Positions 43,735 through 53,771 of a stretch of 64,000 nucleotides of DNA are shown here, piece by piece. The stretch lies in assembly GCF_008367235.1 (NCBI RefSeq), contig NZ_VTZS01000001.1, forward strand, positions 186,001 to 250,000, in the 5' to 3' direction. This DNA comes from Pareuzebyella sediminis (GTDB taxonomy: Bacteria > Bacteroidota > Bacteroidia > Flavobacteriales > Flavobacteriaceae). The notes beneath the pieces are model-generated. The model did no database searches. It was not told where the DNA came from and saw only the letters and a list, made by a program, of their open reading frames with translations. A program made the position numbers and the translations under genes. The stretch's first letter is position 1. Every line of letters begins with the position of its first letter.

Positions 43735-46425
43735 ATGAAGAGAGTGCTCTTATTGATTGCCGTTGTGTCATTGTTGGCAGTTTCGTGCGATACCGAAAAG
43801 GCTTCGAATGGGGATACCGCAGAAAATCAGGATCCTAAATTAGCAAAACTTAAATTGCAATCGGGCTTTAAGGCAGAACACTTATACAGCCCGAGTGAGG
43901 CCAACGAAGGTTCGTGGGTGGCCATGACCTTTGATGATAAAGGACGCTTGATCACTTCAGATCAATATGGTGCACTCTATCGTATGGAAGTACCCCCAAT
44001 TGGTTCTGAAAACTTGACCCCAAAAATTGAAAAGCTCAAAATTCAAACGGGGGAACAGGTGCCTGATTCAGTTATACAGATGGGGTATGCTCAAGGCTTA
44101 TTATATGCTTTTAACAGTCTCTATGTGATGGTCAATCATCGCAGTAATGATGAATTTGAGAAGGGAAGCGGTCTTTATCGCCTGCAAGACACCGACAATG
44201 ATGATCAGTACGATAAAATAACCTTACTTAAGGCATTGAATGGTGCTGGGGAACATGGTCCACATAGCATCGTACCCTCACCTGACGGTAAATCACTATA
44301 TGTAATCGCAGGTAACCATACCGATCTTCCTAAAATGGATGTATATCGCCTACCCGAAAACTGGAAAGACGATAACCTTTTTCCGCAAATTAAGGATCCG
44401 CGAGGTCATGCCAATGATCGTGGAGCTCCCGGGGGATGGGTTGCCCATATAGATCCCGAGGGAAAGACTTGGGAACTAGTGGCGGCAGGTTTTCGAAATC
44501 CGTTTGATTTAGCGTTCAACGAATTGGGCGATATGTTCGTGTATGATTCCGATATGGAGTGGGATTTAGGGATGCCATGGTATCGACCTACCCGAATTTG
44601 CCATGTGACCAGCGGGGCCGAGTTCGGTTGGCGTACCGGTAACGGAAAGTGGTCTCCAGCTTATCCTGACAATTTGCCTCCCCTGATGAACATTGGTCAG
44701 GGTTCGCCTACCAATGTCATTTACGGAAGCGAGGCCAATTTCCCGGAGAAATACAAACACAGTGTTTTCGCCTTCGATTGGAGTTTTGGTATTATTTATT
44801 CGATCGAGCTTAAGACAGACGGGTCTACTTATTCCGGAACCCGCGAAGAGTTTCTATCGGGTATTCCGCTTCCCCTTACAGATGGGGTTATTGGTCCTGA
44901 CGGGGCGATGTATTTCATGACGGGCGGGCGTCGTTTAGATTCGGATTTATATAGGGTCTATTACGATGGTTCGGAGGAAATTCCTGCTCAAGCTACTGCA
45001 TTGCAGCAAACGGAGGGAAATAAGATTAGAAAAGAGCTGGAAACGTATCATGTCGGACCGAAAACGGGAGCCATAGAAGCCGCATGGCCTCACCTTAATA
45101 GCGAAGACCGCTTTATTAGATATGCGGCGCGTATTGCCGTCGAGCACCAGCCTATTAGTTTATGGCAAGATAAGGTGTATGAGGAAACCGATGCGATTAG
45201 GAAGATTCAGGGAGCTATCGCATTGGCAAGACAGGGAGATAGCAATCAACGCAATAGATTATTGGAAACCCTGACCGGAATAGATTATGTCAGTTTGACT
45301 ACAAGTCAGCAGGTAGATTTGGTACGTGCCATAGAACTGGTGTTGTCCCGCATGGGCAAACCGGGTGCAGCTATGAACAACAAGGTCGCTACTTACCTAA
45401 GATCGCACTACCCAACGGAAACCGATGTGCTCAATCAATTATTGAGTAAAACCTTGGTCTATGTCGGTGACGATTCCGTAGTGCCGAAGACGCTTGCCAT
45501 GTTGGAGAAGCCACAAGGTGAAAATGCTTCTGTAATGGCAAATACGGCTACAGATGCTGCAGATCTTATATTGAGGAACCCACAGTACGGTATGGATATT
45601 GCCGAGACCTTGAAAAACATGCCTCCCGCACAGAGTATTTATTACGGAACGGTGCTCGGTGATGCCACGAAAGGATGGACGCCCGATCTTAGGGACGAAT
45701 ATTTTAAATGGTACTACAAGGCCTTTTCATATAAGGCTGGAAGAAGTTATATAGGTTTCGTCGACAAAGCCCGAAAAATGGCACTTACCCATGTGCCGAC
45801 CGGCAAATTCGATCTTTATAACCAAATGTCGGGTGATTCTTTGCTGACAAGTTCGGGAAATGATTTGGCGACAACGTCAGTTCAGCCAAAAGGACCTCGG
45901 AAGAATTGGAAAGAAGAGGATATTGCGCCACTTTTGGCCGATGGCCTCGAGAATAGGGATTTCGAACAAGGAAGAAATATGTTCTTGGCGACCAATTGTA
46001 TTTCTTGTCACGCAATGCGCGGCGAAGGAAGTAACATTGGCCCCGATTTGACACAAGTGGGAACTCGTTTCTCTCCGGAGGATATGCTGAAGGCCATCAT
46101 CGATCCGAACGATGTAATTTCCGATCAATATAATACGACCGTGTTCTCTTTGAAGGACGGAAATTCCATAGTTGGTAGATTGATCAGCGAAGAAGGGGAT
46201 ACGTATAAGGTAAGTCAAAACCCCTATGCTCCTGATGTAATAAGGGAAATACCCAAAGACCAGGTTACAGGAACCAAAATGTCGACTGTATCACTAATGC
46301 CACCGGGTACTATCAATCGTTTAGGTCCGGACGAGGTAAAAGATTTGCTCGCCTATTTAGTAGCTGGGGGAGACCCTGACAACCCTATATTTGGGACTGG
46401 AGATCAAGCTGAAGCAAATCAATAA
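43735..46425 (+). CDS. PVC-type heme-binding lipoprotein dehydrogenase (beta-propeller plus cytochrome c)
   Basis: The 896-residue lipoprotein (lipobox LAVSC, Cys near 18) has an N-terminal six-bladed propeller resembling glucose/sorbosone dehydrogenases (about 35-410). A helical HEAT-like middle follows, then a C-terminal heme domain with CISCHAMRGEGSNIGPDLT near residue 755. Proteins of this PVC-type class are thought to oxidise sugars or alcohols and pass electrons to the heme, but few are tested. The position directly after susD suggests periplasmic oxidation of an imported glycan fragment. Confidence 0.88.
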   Translation: MKRVLLLIAVVSLLAVSCDTEKASNGDTAENQDPKLAKLKLQSGFKAEHLYSPSEANEGSWVAMTFDDKGRLITSDQYGALYRMEVPPIGSENLTPKIEKLKIQTGEQVPDSVIQMGYAQGLLYAFNSLYVMVNHRSNDEFEKGSGLYRLQDTDNDDQYDKITLLKALNGAGEHGPHSIVPSPDGKSLYVIAGNHTDLPKMDVYRLPENWKDDNLFPQIKDPRGHANDRGAPGGWVAHIDPEGKTWELVAAGFRNPFDLAFNELGDMFVYDSDMEWDLGMPWYRPTRICHVTSGAEFGWRTGNGKWSPAYPDNLPPLMNIGQGSPTNVIYGSEANFPEKYKHSVFAFDWSFGIIYSIELKTDGSTYSGTREEFLSGIPLPLTDGVIGPDGAMYFMTGGRRLDSDLYRVYYDGSEEIPAQATALQQTEGNKIRKELETYHVGPKTGAIEAAWPHLNSEDRFIRYAARIAVEHQPISLWQDKVYEETDAIRKIQGAIALARQGDSNQRNRLLETLTGIDYVSLTTSQQVDLVRAIELVLSRMGKPGAAMNNKVATYLRSHYPTETDVLNQLLSKTLVYVGDDSVVPKTLAMLEKPQGENASVMANTATDAADLILRNPQYGMDIAETLKNMPPAQSIYYGTVLGDATKGWTPDLRDEYFKWYYKAFSYKAGRSYIGFVDKARKMALTHVPTGKFDLYNQMSGDSLLTSSGNDLATTSVQPKGPRKNWKEEDIAPLLADGLENRDFEQGRNMFLATNCISCHAMRGEGSNIGPDLTQVGTRFSPEDMLKAIIDPNDVISDQYNTTVFSLKDGNSIVGRLISEEGDTYKVSQNPYAPDVIREIPKDQVTGTKMSTVSLMPPGTINRLGPDEVKDLLAYLVAGGDPDNPIFGTGDQAEANQ

Positions 46426-46464
46426 ACCGAATTGTAGACATTTTATAATAGCTTATTTTAAAAA

Positions 46465-47718
46465 ATGCTCAAGGTAAGGATTCCGGCTTTTAGTAATTGT
46501 TTTGATTTTGTGTTCTCCATTGAGGCTTCAAAACGTTTCAAGGAGTTCGAAACCACGAGAGGAAACTTACTAAAAGTCGTACTCTTTTTGCTATTGGGCA
46601 GTACTTTGACCGCTCAATCCGGCCTTGGTTCTGAAGTCCCTAGCTCTATTCATTTTATAGAGCAAAAAGTGGCTTCGGAAAATTACGAATCGGTAGGAGT
46701 ATTCGATGTCAACAATGATGACATTCCCGATATCGTTTCAGGTGCCTTTTGGTATGAAGGGCCTTCCCTAAAAAAGAAGCATCCGATAGGAGGTCCCAAG
46801 CGGTATGGTGAGTATTACGATCATTTTTCAACGATTCCCCTTGACGTGAATGGCGATGGTAGAATGGACTTTGTCACTGGTGGATGGTTCGGCAAGCAAC
46901 TCGTATGGAAAGAAAATACCGGCAATACGAAAGAGTGGCCCGAACACCTTATCGACGAAGTAGGGAACATAGAGACCATTCGAGCTTGGGATATCGATGG
47001 TGATGGTATTATGGATATAGTACCAAATACCCCAAATGATCCCTTGGTTGTATACCGTCTGATTACCGATAATAACGGGAAGGGAACAGGAACTTTCGAG
47101 AAATTTAGAATAGTTGATCAAAAACAAGGTCACGGTCTGGGATTTGGAGACATTAACGGAGACGGACGGGCAGACCTTATCATTCCCAACGGATGGCTTG
47201 AGGCACCCGAAAACCTTTTCGAAAAAGACTGGAAACTACATCTTGAATTCGATTTTGGAACTGCTAGTGTACCTATTCTTGTGGTAGATGTGAACGCAGA
47301 TGGCCTCAATGACATTATTGTAGGGCAAGGTCACGATTACGGCTTGCATTGGTACGAGCAAAAACCTGAGAGCCGAAAAAACGGCAAATGGCAAAAGCAC
47401 ACGATTGACCCTTTCAATTCACAGTACCATACGATGGAATGGGAAGATCTCGATGGTGATGGTCAAGAGGAACTGATTACGGGGAAACGCTTTATGGCCC
47501 ATAATGGGAAAGACCCCGGGGGCTACGACCCCATTGGGCTGTATTATTTTCGTTGGAACGGAGAAAACTTTAGTAAGCAGGTCATAGATTATGGCGCTTA
47601 CGGTGAGGGCAAGGGCACAGGAGTATATTTTCAGGTGAGCGATATCAATGCCGATGGACGAAAGGACATTATTGTACCGGGAAAAGATGGCCTTAGCGTT
47701 TATTACAATAACCTCTAA
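46465..47718 (+). CDS. Secreted VCBS/FG-GAP repeat protein
   Basis: The 417-residue protein has a hydrophobic export region (about 35-51, VVLFLLLGSTLTAQ) after an unusual N-terminal extension, so the true start may be downstream of 46465. The mature part shows repeated DVNNDDIPDIV, DVNGDGRMDFV, DINGDGRADLI and DVNADGLNDII calcium-binding FG-GAP/VCBS elements forming a propeller. It lies 40 bases after the heme protein gene. A role in binding or oxidising glycan is possible; no catalytic residues are evident. Confidence 0.8.
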   Translation: MLKVRIPAFSNCFDFVFSIEASKRFKEFETTRGNLLKVVLFLLLGSTLTAQSGLGSEVPSSIHFIEQKVASENYESVGVFDVNNDDIPDIVSGAFWYEGPSLKKKHPIGGPKRYGEYYDHFSTIPLDVNGDGRMDFVTGGWFGKQLVWKENTGNTKEWPEHLIDEVGNIETIRAWDIDGDGIMDIVPNTPNDPLVVYRLITDNNGKGTGTFEKFRIVDQKQGHGLGFGDINGDGRADLIIPNGWLEAPENLFEKDWKLHLEFDFGTASVPILVVDVNADGLNDIIVGQGHDYGLHWYEQKPESRKNGKWQKHTIDPFNSQYHTMEWEDLDGDGQEELITGKRFMAHNGKDPGGYDPIGLYYFRWNGENFSKQVIDYGAYGEGKGTGVYFQVSDINADGRKDIIVPGKDGLSVYYNNL

Positions 47719-47763
47719 AAAAGAGTATTAAAATAGTATAAGGAACAACATAAATAACTGAAA

Positions 47764-48567
47764 ATGACATTACATTTTAAAAATTTACCGGTATATCTAA
47801 TACTGCTCGTTTTGCCTTTTGTGCATTCCTGTAAGGAAAAGAAGGCTGAAAAAACTCCGGACGAAGCTGAAATGAATACAAACGAAGATGATGGATTTGT
47901 TTCAATTTTCGATGGCAAAACACTTGACGGTTGGGAAGGTGATCCAGTCTATTGGAGCGTTCAGAACGGTAATTTGACCGGTGAAGTGACCCCAGAGACC
48001 TTATTGAAGAGCAATACATTTATTGTTTGGCAAGGTGGACAGCCAGATGATTTTGAACTTAAAATGCAGTTTCGGATTGCCGAAGCCGGTAATAGTGGAA
48101 TTAACTACAGAAGCGAAAAAATCGATACCATTCCCCATGCGTTAAGAGGCTATCAAGCCGACATCGATGGTAAGATCAGGTATACGGGCCAGAATTACGA
48201 AGAGAAAAAAAGAACCACTTTGGCCTATCGAGGGGAGAAGGTCATTATTAATACTCAACCTAATCCTGATGAACCAGGTTCCCTTCGGGCCAATGTAGCT
48301 AAAAATTGCTGGCAGAGTAGAGAGGTCGTTGCTTCCCTTGGAGAGAGCGACTCCTTAAAAACAAAGATCAAGAGTGAAGATTGGAACGATATCCATCTAA
48401 TTATAAAAGGTAATAGGTTACAGCATTATGTCAACGGAATACTTATGAGCGACGTAACCGATAACGATACAGTGAATCGAAAGATGTCTGGGTATCTTGG
48501 GGTGCAAGTACACGTAGGACCCCCTATGAAAGTCGAATATCGCGATATTAAATTGAAAAATTTGTAA
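47764..48567 (+). CDS. DUF1080 (3-keto-disaccharide hydrolase-like) lipoprotein
   Basis: The 267-residue lipoprotein (lipobox VHSC, Cys near 20) has a DUF1080 domain: FVSIFDGKTLDGWEGDPVYWSVQNG, ELKMQFRIAEAGNSGINYRS and a terminal GYLGVQVHVGPPMKVEYRDIKLK. This jelly-roll family is annotated as 3-keto-disaccharide or 3-keto-glucoside hydrolase. In this operon it follows putative oxidising proteins, consistent with cleavage after C3 oxidation. Exact specificity is unknown. Confidence 0.88.
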   Translation: MTLHFKNLPVYLILLVLPFVHSCKEKKAEKTPDEAEMNTNEDDGFVSIFDGKTLDGWEGDPVYWSVQNGNLTGEVTPETLLKSNTFIVWQGGQPDDFELKMQFRIAEAGNSGINYRSEKIDTIPHALRGYQADIDGKIRYTGQNYEEKKRTTLAYRGEKVIINTQPNPDEPGSLRANVAKNCWQSREVVASLGESDSLKTKIKSEDWNDIHLIIKGNRLQHYVNGILMSDVTDNDTVNRKMSGYLGVQVHVGPPMKVEYRDIKLKNL

Positions 48568-48658
48568 CCACGGTTCTATTCTCCTAAAACCGGTTGATCA
48601 ATAGCCTAGACTCCATCGACTGAAAGGGAATATTTGAGTAGGACGCCGTTAAAATCGA

Positions 48659-49726
48659 ATGCTTGGTAAGGAAATGATAGATGGATGTAAAGATAAAATT
48701 TCAAATGCCGCCCAAATAGGGGGCATAGAGACATCGACCTTAGATAATGGCTTGGGCAGGGGCGTTCGTATTGCATGGATCAATACCGGTACCGGCCTGC
48801 GCTACAAGGTGGTTATAGATAGGGGTATGGATATTTCCGATACGTTCTATAACGGCTATAGTCTGGCTTGGCTGTCCCATGCTGGAACAATTGCACCTGA
48901 CCGATTTTCGGATACGGGAATGGGGTGGATTCGTAATTTTGGAGGTGGACTACTAACCACCTGCGGCCTATCCCATGTTGGTGGCCCTGAGGAAGATGAA
49001 TATGGGGATCGTGGCCTACATGGTCGAATGAGTAATACTCCAGCAGAGGTGGTTTCAATACTGCAACCTGATCCATCGGCCGGTAAAATGGAAATGAGTA
49101 TCACTGGGATCATACGTGAGTCCCAAGTTTTTGGTCCGGCCTTAGAATTGAAGCGAACGATTTCCGGTAGGTTGGGTCACCCTGAGATAAATGTGCGCGA
49201 CGAAGTGATAAATCGAGGAAACCAAAAAGTTCCTCATATGCTTTTATACCATATTAATTTTGGTTGGCCCCTTATTGACGAAGGGTCGCTTCTACTTTGG
49301 AAAGGGAAATGGCATTCTCCGACTCCGGATTCGGATCGCAAAATTTTTAAGGAGGGTGGAGATTTTAAGACCTGTAAGGCCCCCATGGCTGCACATTCAG
49401 GAACCGGGGAAGATGTTGCATTTATAGATATTGAAGAGCATCAGGGTATAGCTACCTGCGGGGTGTATAACGAAAAGCTTGATCTGGCCCTGGCCGTTAT
49501 TTTTTCCAAAAAACAGTTGCCCTGGTTGGTCAATTGGCAACATTGGGGGAAGAACGAATATGTAACGGCATTGGAGCCCGCCACCAATCCTCCTATTGGA
49601 CAAAAAAAGGCCCGGGAAGAAGGAAGCCTGATTTTTTTGGAGCCTGGTGAGGTTAGAAATTACGCATTGACCATTAAAATTATGGATACGGACAAAATAG
49701 AACAATTTATAAATTCATTTAAATAA
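48659..49726 (+). CDS. DUF4432 aldose-1-epimerase-like protein
   Basis: The 355-residue cytoplasmic protein has the galactose-mutarotase-like fold, with YKVVIDRGMDISDTFYNGYSLAW, GWIRNFGGGLLTTCGL and HGRMSNTPAEV, features of DUF4432. Members are thought to act as sugar epimerases or mutarotases on keto or free sugars. No signal peptide is seen. It lies 15 bases before the cupin gene. Confidence 0.8.
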   Translation: MLGKEMIDGCKDKISNAAQIGGIETSTLDNGLGRGVRIAWINTGTGLRYKVVIDRGMDISDTFYNGYSLAWLSHAGTIAPDRFSDTGMGWIRNFGGGLLTTCGLSHVGGPEEDEYGDRGLHGRMSNTPAEVVSILQPDPSAGKMEMSITGIIRESQVFGPALELKRTISGRLGHPEINVRDEVINRGNQKVPHMLLYHINFGWPLIDEGSLLLWKGKWHSPTPDSDRKIFKEGGDFKTCKAPMAAHSGTGEDVAFIDIEEHQGIATCGVYNEKLDLALAVIFSKKQLPWLVNWQHWGKNEYVTALEPATNPPIGQKKAREEGSLIFLEPGEVRNYALTIKIMDTDKIEQFINSFK

Positions 49727-49740
49727 ATACAGCTTATACT

Positions 49741-50949
49741 ATGGCAACATTGGCAGAAAAGGCATTGGAACAAGGCAAAGGAATCTTGCGATTGGCCCCC
49801 ACTTGGGTGCCTCGATCTTTTTGTGTACCTGGTCGCAGAATCAAATTGCATCCTGATGACTATTATGTGTTAGGAGGGGAACGTGGCGGTATTGACGAAC
49901 GATGGTTCTCTTCTACGACACCGGCCGAAAACGGTCCGTTGACAGGAGAGCATGAAGGCTTGAGTCAAGTCGTTTTAGAAGATGACGGCAAAGAGGTTCA
50001 GATCTTACTAAAAGATGTTATAGACGAATTAAAAGGTAAAATAATCGGGGAAAGATTGTGGGACGAGTATAACAGTTGGCCCATGTATTCAAAGTTTTTT
50101 GACAACATGGGGCCTCTACCGCATCACATTCACCACAACGATGAGCATGCGGCTAAAATTGGACAAAAAGGCAAACCCGAGGCGTACTATTTTCCACCGC
50201 AAGTAAACAATCATGGGGGTGATTTTCCGTATACCTTTTTCGGTATTACGCCCGGCACCACCAAGGAGCAGATCAAGGAGTGCTTGATGAATTTTACGAA
50301 AGGGGATAATAAGATCACCAACTTTTCATCGGCCTTCAGGTTAGAGCCGGGTACAGGCTGGGATGTGCCACCAGGAATGTTGCACGCTCCCGGAAGTATG
50401 TGCACCTATGAGCCACAAAAGGCGTCCGATGTTTTTGCCATGTATCAGTCATTGGTAAATGAAGCGATAATTCCTGAGGAACTACTGTGGAATGGTACCC
50501 CAAAAGATCGTATGGGAGATTACGACCAGCTCATGGAGGTCATCGATTGGGAGCTCAATACGGATCCTAACATGCTGGAAACCCGTTTTATGAATCCAAT
50601 TCCTGTAAAACCTATGGAAGAAATGGAAGCGGAAGGATATATCGACAAATGGATATGTTATCGTTCCGAGGCTTTTAGTGCCAAAGAATTGACCGTGTTA
50701 CCCGGTCAGACCGTTACCATTAAAGATAATGCCTGTTATGGTATGATTATGATGCAAGGCCATGGCACTATGGGGGTTTGGGATATTGAGACCCCCTCCC
50801 TGATACGGTACGGACAATTGACACATGATGAATATTTCGTAACAGAAACTGCCGCTAAAGAGGGCGTGACCATAACCAATCACAGTAAGACCGACCCTAT
50901 AGTAATGCTAAAACATTTCGGTCCTCAAAACCCGGACTTGAAATTGTGA
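49741..50949 (+). CDS. Cupin-fold phosphomannose-isomerase-like protein
   Basis: The 402-residue cytoplasmic protein has the metal motif LPHHIHHNDEHA near residue 122 and a second cluster GWDVPPGMLHAPG near residue 205, matching the two-histidine/glutamate metal site of type I mannose-6-phosphate isomerase-like cupins. The substrate here is probably a catabolic sugar intermediate rather than mannose-6-phosphate. It lies between the DUF4432 gene and a TIM-barrel isomerase gene. Confidence 0.7.
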   Translation: MATLAEKALEQGKGILRLAPTWVPRSFCVPGRRIKLHPDDYYVLGGERGGIDERWFSSTTPAENGPLTGEHEGLSQVVLEDDGKEVQILLKDVIDELKGKIIGERLWDEYNSWPMYSKFFDNMGPLPHHIHHNDEHAAKIGQKGKPEAYYFPPQVNNHGGDFPYTFFGITPGTTKEQIKECLMNFTKGDNKITNFSSAFRLEPGTGWDVPPGMLHAPGSMCTYEPQKASDVFAMYQSLVNEAIIPEELLWNGTPKDRMGDYDQLMEVIDWELNTDPNMLETRFMNPIPVKPMEEMEAEGYIDKWICYRSEAFSAKELTVLPGQTVTIKDNACYGMIMMQGHGTMGVWDIETPSLIRYGQLTHDEYFVTETAAKEGVTITNHSKTDPIVMLKHFGPQNPDLKL

Positions 50950-51033
50950 TAAAAAAACCTTTTTTTAAAGAGGAAACTAAAAAGTCCTTTGATAAATTAG
51001 AAGAATACAACGTTTAACTTAAATTATACGAGA

Positions 51034-52059
51034 ATGCAAAATACATTTCCAAAATTACATAACGCCACTTGGCCTGGAATCGTTGGAAAGGGTCCCGATT
51101 CCGAACCTCCCATCCCTTTTGATAAAATGCTTGAGATGACCGCTGCGGCCGAAGTTGACGGGATAAAGTTCGACGGAGTAGATTTGGGACTTCTTGACCC
51201 CCATATCAATATTGACAGCTCGGAGGATGAAATAAAGAAGATAGCAGATAAAATTGCCGGCTATGGGTTGAACGTCGGTAGTTTGGTCGCTCCCATCTGG
51301 GGCGGACCTACCTTGGGCAGCGATGCCGACCGAAAAACCTTTGTTGAAATGGTACGCAAGGCGTGTATCTTCGGGAAAGTACTCCGTGACCATGGTGTTC
51401 GTACATACGGTGTAATCCGTATCGATTCGGCCTCTAGCCCAGAGCAATGGTCCAAAGATCCAGCAGGTAGTACCCAACTGATAGCGCATACTTTTCGCGA
51501 GGCATGCGATGTCGCAGCCGATTACGATGAGAAATTAGCGGCCGAAGGTGAGATATGTTGGGGTGGCATGCACAGTTGGAAGACCATGGTTGAGACCTTG
51601 GAAGCGGTAGATAGGCCGAATATTGGCTTTCAGGCAGATATGTCACACACGCTACTATATCTGTTGGGGTACAATGCGCCCCAGCACCGGATTCTTCCAC
51701 AAGATTTTGATTGGTCCGATAGAAAGACCCTAGAAGCAGGCCTTAAAAAAGTTACCGATGCCTTACGGCCTTGGACTATCGATTTCCACGTGGCCCAAAA
51801 CGATGGTACGGTGCATGGTACAGGTTCGCACGACAAAACAGGGCGACACTGTTTGGCTACCGACCCTAATGGTAAGCTCGATGTTGTTCACGACGCCGGG
51901 TATTGGCTACGTGATGGAGATGGTAATTTGACCAAAGCGTTTCAGCATATATGTTGGGATGGCTGTATGTTCGACAATGATGTTATGATGAAGCAACAGA
52001 CTTGGAATGATATTTTGGCCATGTTGATTAAAGTTAGAAAAGCACACGGTTGGAGTTAA
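51034..52059 (+). CDS. TIM-barrel sugar isomerase/epimerase (xylose isomerase-like)
   Basis: The 341-residue protein is an AP-endonuclease-2/xylose-isomerase-like TIM barrel. Possible metal ligands include E in [15 protein letters not shown] in [13 protein letters not shown] in [11 protein letters not shown] and the late [14 protein letters not shown]. Such enzymes isomerise or epimerise sugars or act on keto-sugar intermediates. It lies 84 bases after the cupin gene and before an alpha/beta hydrolase gene. Confidence 0.85.
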   Translation: MQNTFPKLHNATWPGIVGKGPDSEPPIPFDKMLEMTAAAEVDGIKFDGVDLGLLDPHINIDSSEDEIKKIADKIAGYGLNVGSLVAPIWGGPTLGSDADRKTFVEMVRKACIFGKVLRDHGVRTYGVIRIDSASSPEQWSKDPAGSTQLIAHTFREACDVAADYDEKLAAEGEICWGGMHSWKTMVETLEAVDRPNIGFQADMSHTLLYLLGYNAPQHRILPQDFDWSDRKTLEAGLKKVTDALRPWTIDFHVAQNDGTVHGTGSHDKTGRHCLATDPNGKLDVVHDAGYWLRDGDGNLTKAFQHICWDGCMFDNDVMMKQQTWNDILAMLIKVRKAHGWS

Positions 52060-52113
52060 TCTAAGGGTTGACAGCTAATAGTATAAGTAGTATTTTAACC
52101 AAAAGCTAAATTC

Positions 52114-52914
52114 ATGCCTTTCATTACGGCTAATGGAATACAAATATATTATGAAGAAAGAGGTTCTGGAAAGCCTTTATTATTGATAATGGGTATAACT
52201 GCACCATGTGCTGTCTGGGAAAAACATGTGGCATATTGGGAACAAAACTATCGCTGTATTCTATTCGATAATAGGGGTGTAGGTGCTTCCGAAAAACCTG
52301 AAGGTGCATATACCACCGCTGAAATGGCTGATGACAGTGCTGATTTGTTAGAAGCCTTAAACATACCGGAAGCGGCTGTTGTAGGGGTTTCCATGGGTGG
52401 GGCAATCGCTTTACAATTGGCAATAAGGCATCCAGATAAGGTAAAGGCTATGGTTCTGATGTGCCCTTGGGCAAGTTGCGACCCTCGGGGTGAGGCGATT
52501 TTCAGACATATGATGCATGCCAAGGCTCACTTGAGACCAGAGCAGTTCGCTAATTTCATCCAGGTACTTATTTTTCATAAGTCTACATGGGACCACGGAT
52601 CGGAAGAACTTTCAGAAAGCCGTAAGCAGGCGTCGGTGGATGAAAGTCCACAACCATTACATGGTCTGGAAGGTCAGGCTCATGCCTGCATTTCCCATAA
52701 TGTGGTTTCACAACTAAAATCGATCAACATTCCCTCTTTGGTTATTGGGGGTAAGGAAGATATTTTTATACCCGAATGGATGGCCCGTGAGGTAGCGGAA
52801 GGAATACCTGATTGCGAATTACATCTTTATGAAAACGCCGGTCACGCTTTTCATTGGGAAGAATTGGATGATTTCAATCCCAGAGTATTAGACTGGTTGG
52901 ATACTAACTATTGA
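52114..52914 (+). CDS. Alpha/beta hydrolase
   Basis: The 266-residue protein has the oxyanion and core elements LLLIMGITAPCAVW and DNRGVGASEKP, and the nucleophile elbow GVSMGGA with S93. The catalytic Asp is in IGGKEDIFIP and the His in ENAGHAFHWEE. It fits lactonase or esterase-type hydrolases. In this cluster a lactone made by sugar oxidation is a plausible substrate. No signal peptide is present. Confidence 0.9.
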   Translation: MPFITANGIQIYYEERGSGKPLLLIMGITAPCAVWEKHVAYWEQNYRCILFDNRGVGASEKPEGAYTTAEMADDSADLLEALNIPEAAVVGVSMGGAIALQLAIRHPDKVKAMVLMCPWASCDPRGEAIFRHMMHAKAHLRPEQFANFIQVLIFHKSTWDHGSEELSESRKQASVDESPQPLHGLEGQAHACISHNVVSQLKSINIPSLVIGGKEDIFIPEWMAREVAEGIPDCELHLYENAGHAFHWEELDDFNPRVLDWLDTNY

Positions 52915-52940
52915 AATGAATTAATTATATATTTTTCTGT

Positions 52941-53753
52941 ATGGAAAAAATGCGAATAGGTTGCGAGACATATACTTGGGCCATGTCTGGCGATACATAT
53001 AAAAATCGGCTCGAACATATCATCGAAGTCACATCTAAAGCAGGTTTTGAAAGTATAGAACCCGATACGGGCTTTATGACTAATTTTACAGACCCGGTTC
53101 TTTTTAAGGAAGTACTGGACAAACATGGTATTGAACTTTCTGTACTATGTCACGTAGAAGACTGGAGAAACCCGCAAGAGACCGTTGCTGAGAAATTGAA
53201 TGCAGATCAGTGGATTGAATTCATGAAGCATTTTCCCGATGCTATTCTACTTCTTGTACAAATGCCGGGCCAAGATCGTAACGATCTGAAGGAACGTCAG
53301 CAGAATCTCCTGTCTTGTGTCAACGAAATTGCGCGTAGGGCGTCAGATGAAGGCATTGTTTGCTCATACCATCCGAACTCGCCTATGGGGTCTATATATC
53401 GAACCGAAGAAGATTATGAAATCCTACTCAATGGATTGGATAATAAGGTAATTAAGTATACACCCGATGTAGGCCATATGGCCAAAGGGGGAATGGATCC
53501 TTTGAAAGTAATTAAACAATATCGTGAATTGGTCAATTGTATTCATTATAAAGATATGTTCCAAGATGGGCGATGGGCTCGAATGGGGGAAGGCATTATC
53601 GACTTCGAGGGTATTACGAGGTATCTCAAGGAGACTGACTTTGGAGGGTGGATCATTGTTGAAGATGAATGCGAAGAGGCTATTACCGACCCGGACGGCA
53701 TTACGATGAAAGATGGGGTCTATATAGATAAAGTATTAAAACCACTATTGTAA
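52941..53753 (+). CDS. TIM-barrel sugar isomerase/epimerase
   Basis: The 270-residue protein is a second xylose-isomerase-like TIM barrel, with IGCETYTWAMSGDTYKN at the start and later CSYHPNSPMGSIY, YTPDVGHMAKGG, NCIHYKDMFQ and WIIVEDECE, which supply the expected metal ligands. It starts 27 bases after the hydrolase gene and ends 19 bases before the Gfo/Idh gene. It is likely a keto-sugar isomerase, epimerase or lyase in the same pathway. Confidence 0.87.
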   Translation: MEKMRIGCETYTWAMSGDTYKNRLEHIIEVTSKAGFESIEPDTGFMTNFTDPVLFKEVLDKHGIELSVLCHVEDWRNPQETVAEKLNADQWIEFMKHFPDAILLLVQMPGQDRNDLKERQQNLLSCVNEIARRASDEGIVCSYHPNSPMGSIYRTEEDYEILLNGLDNKVIKYTPDVGHMAKGGMDPLKVIKQYRELVNCIHYKDMFQDGRWARMGEGIIDFEGITRYLKETDFGGWIIVEDECEEAITDPDGITMKDGVYIDKVLKPLL

Positions 53754-53771
53754 AGATTTAAATCAAATTGA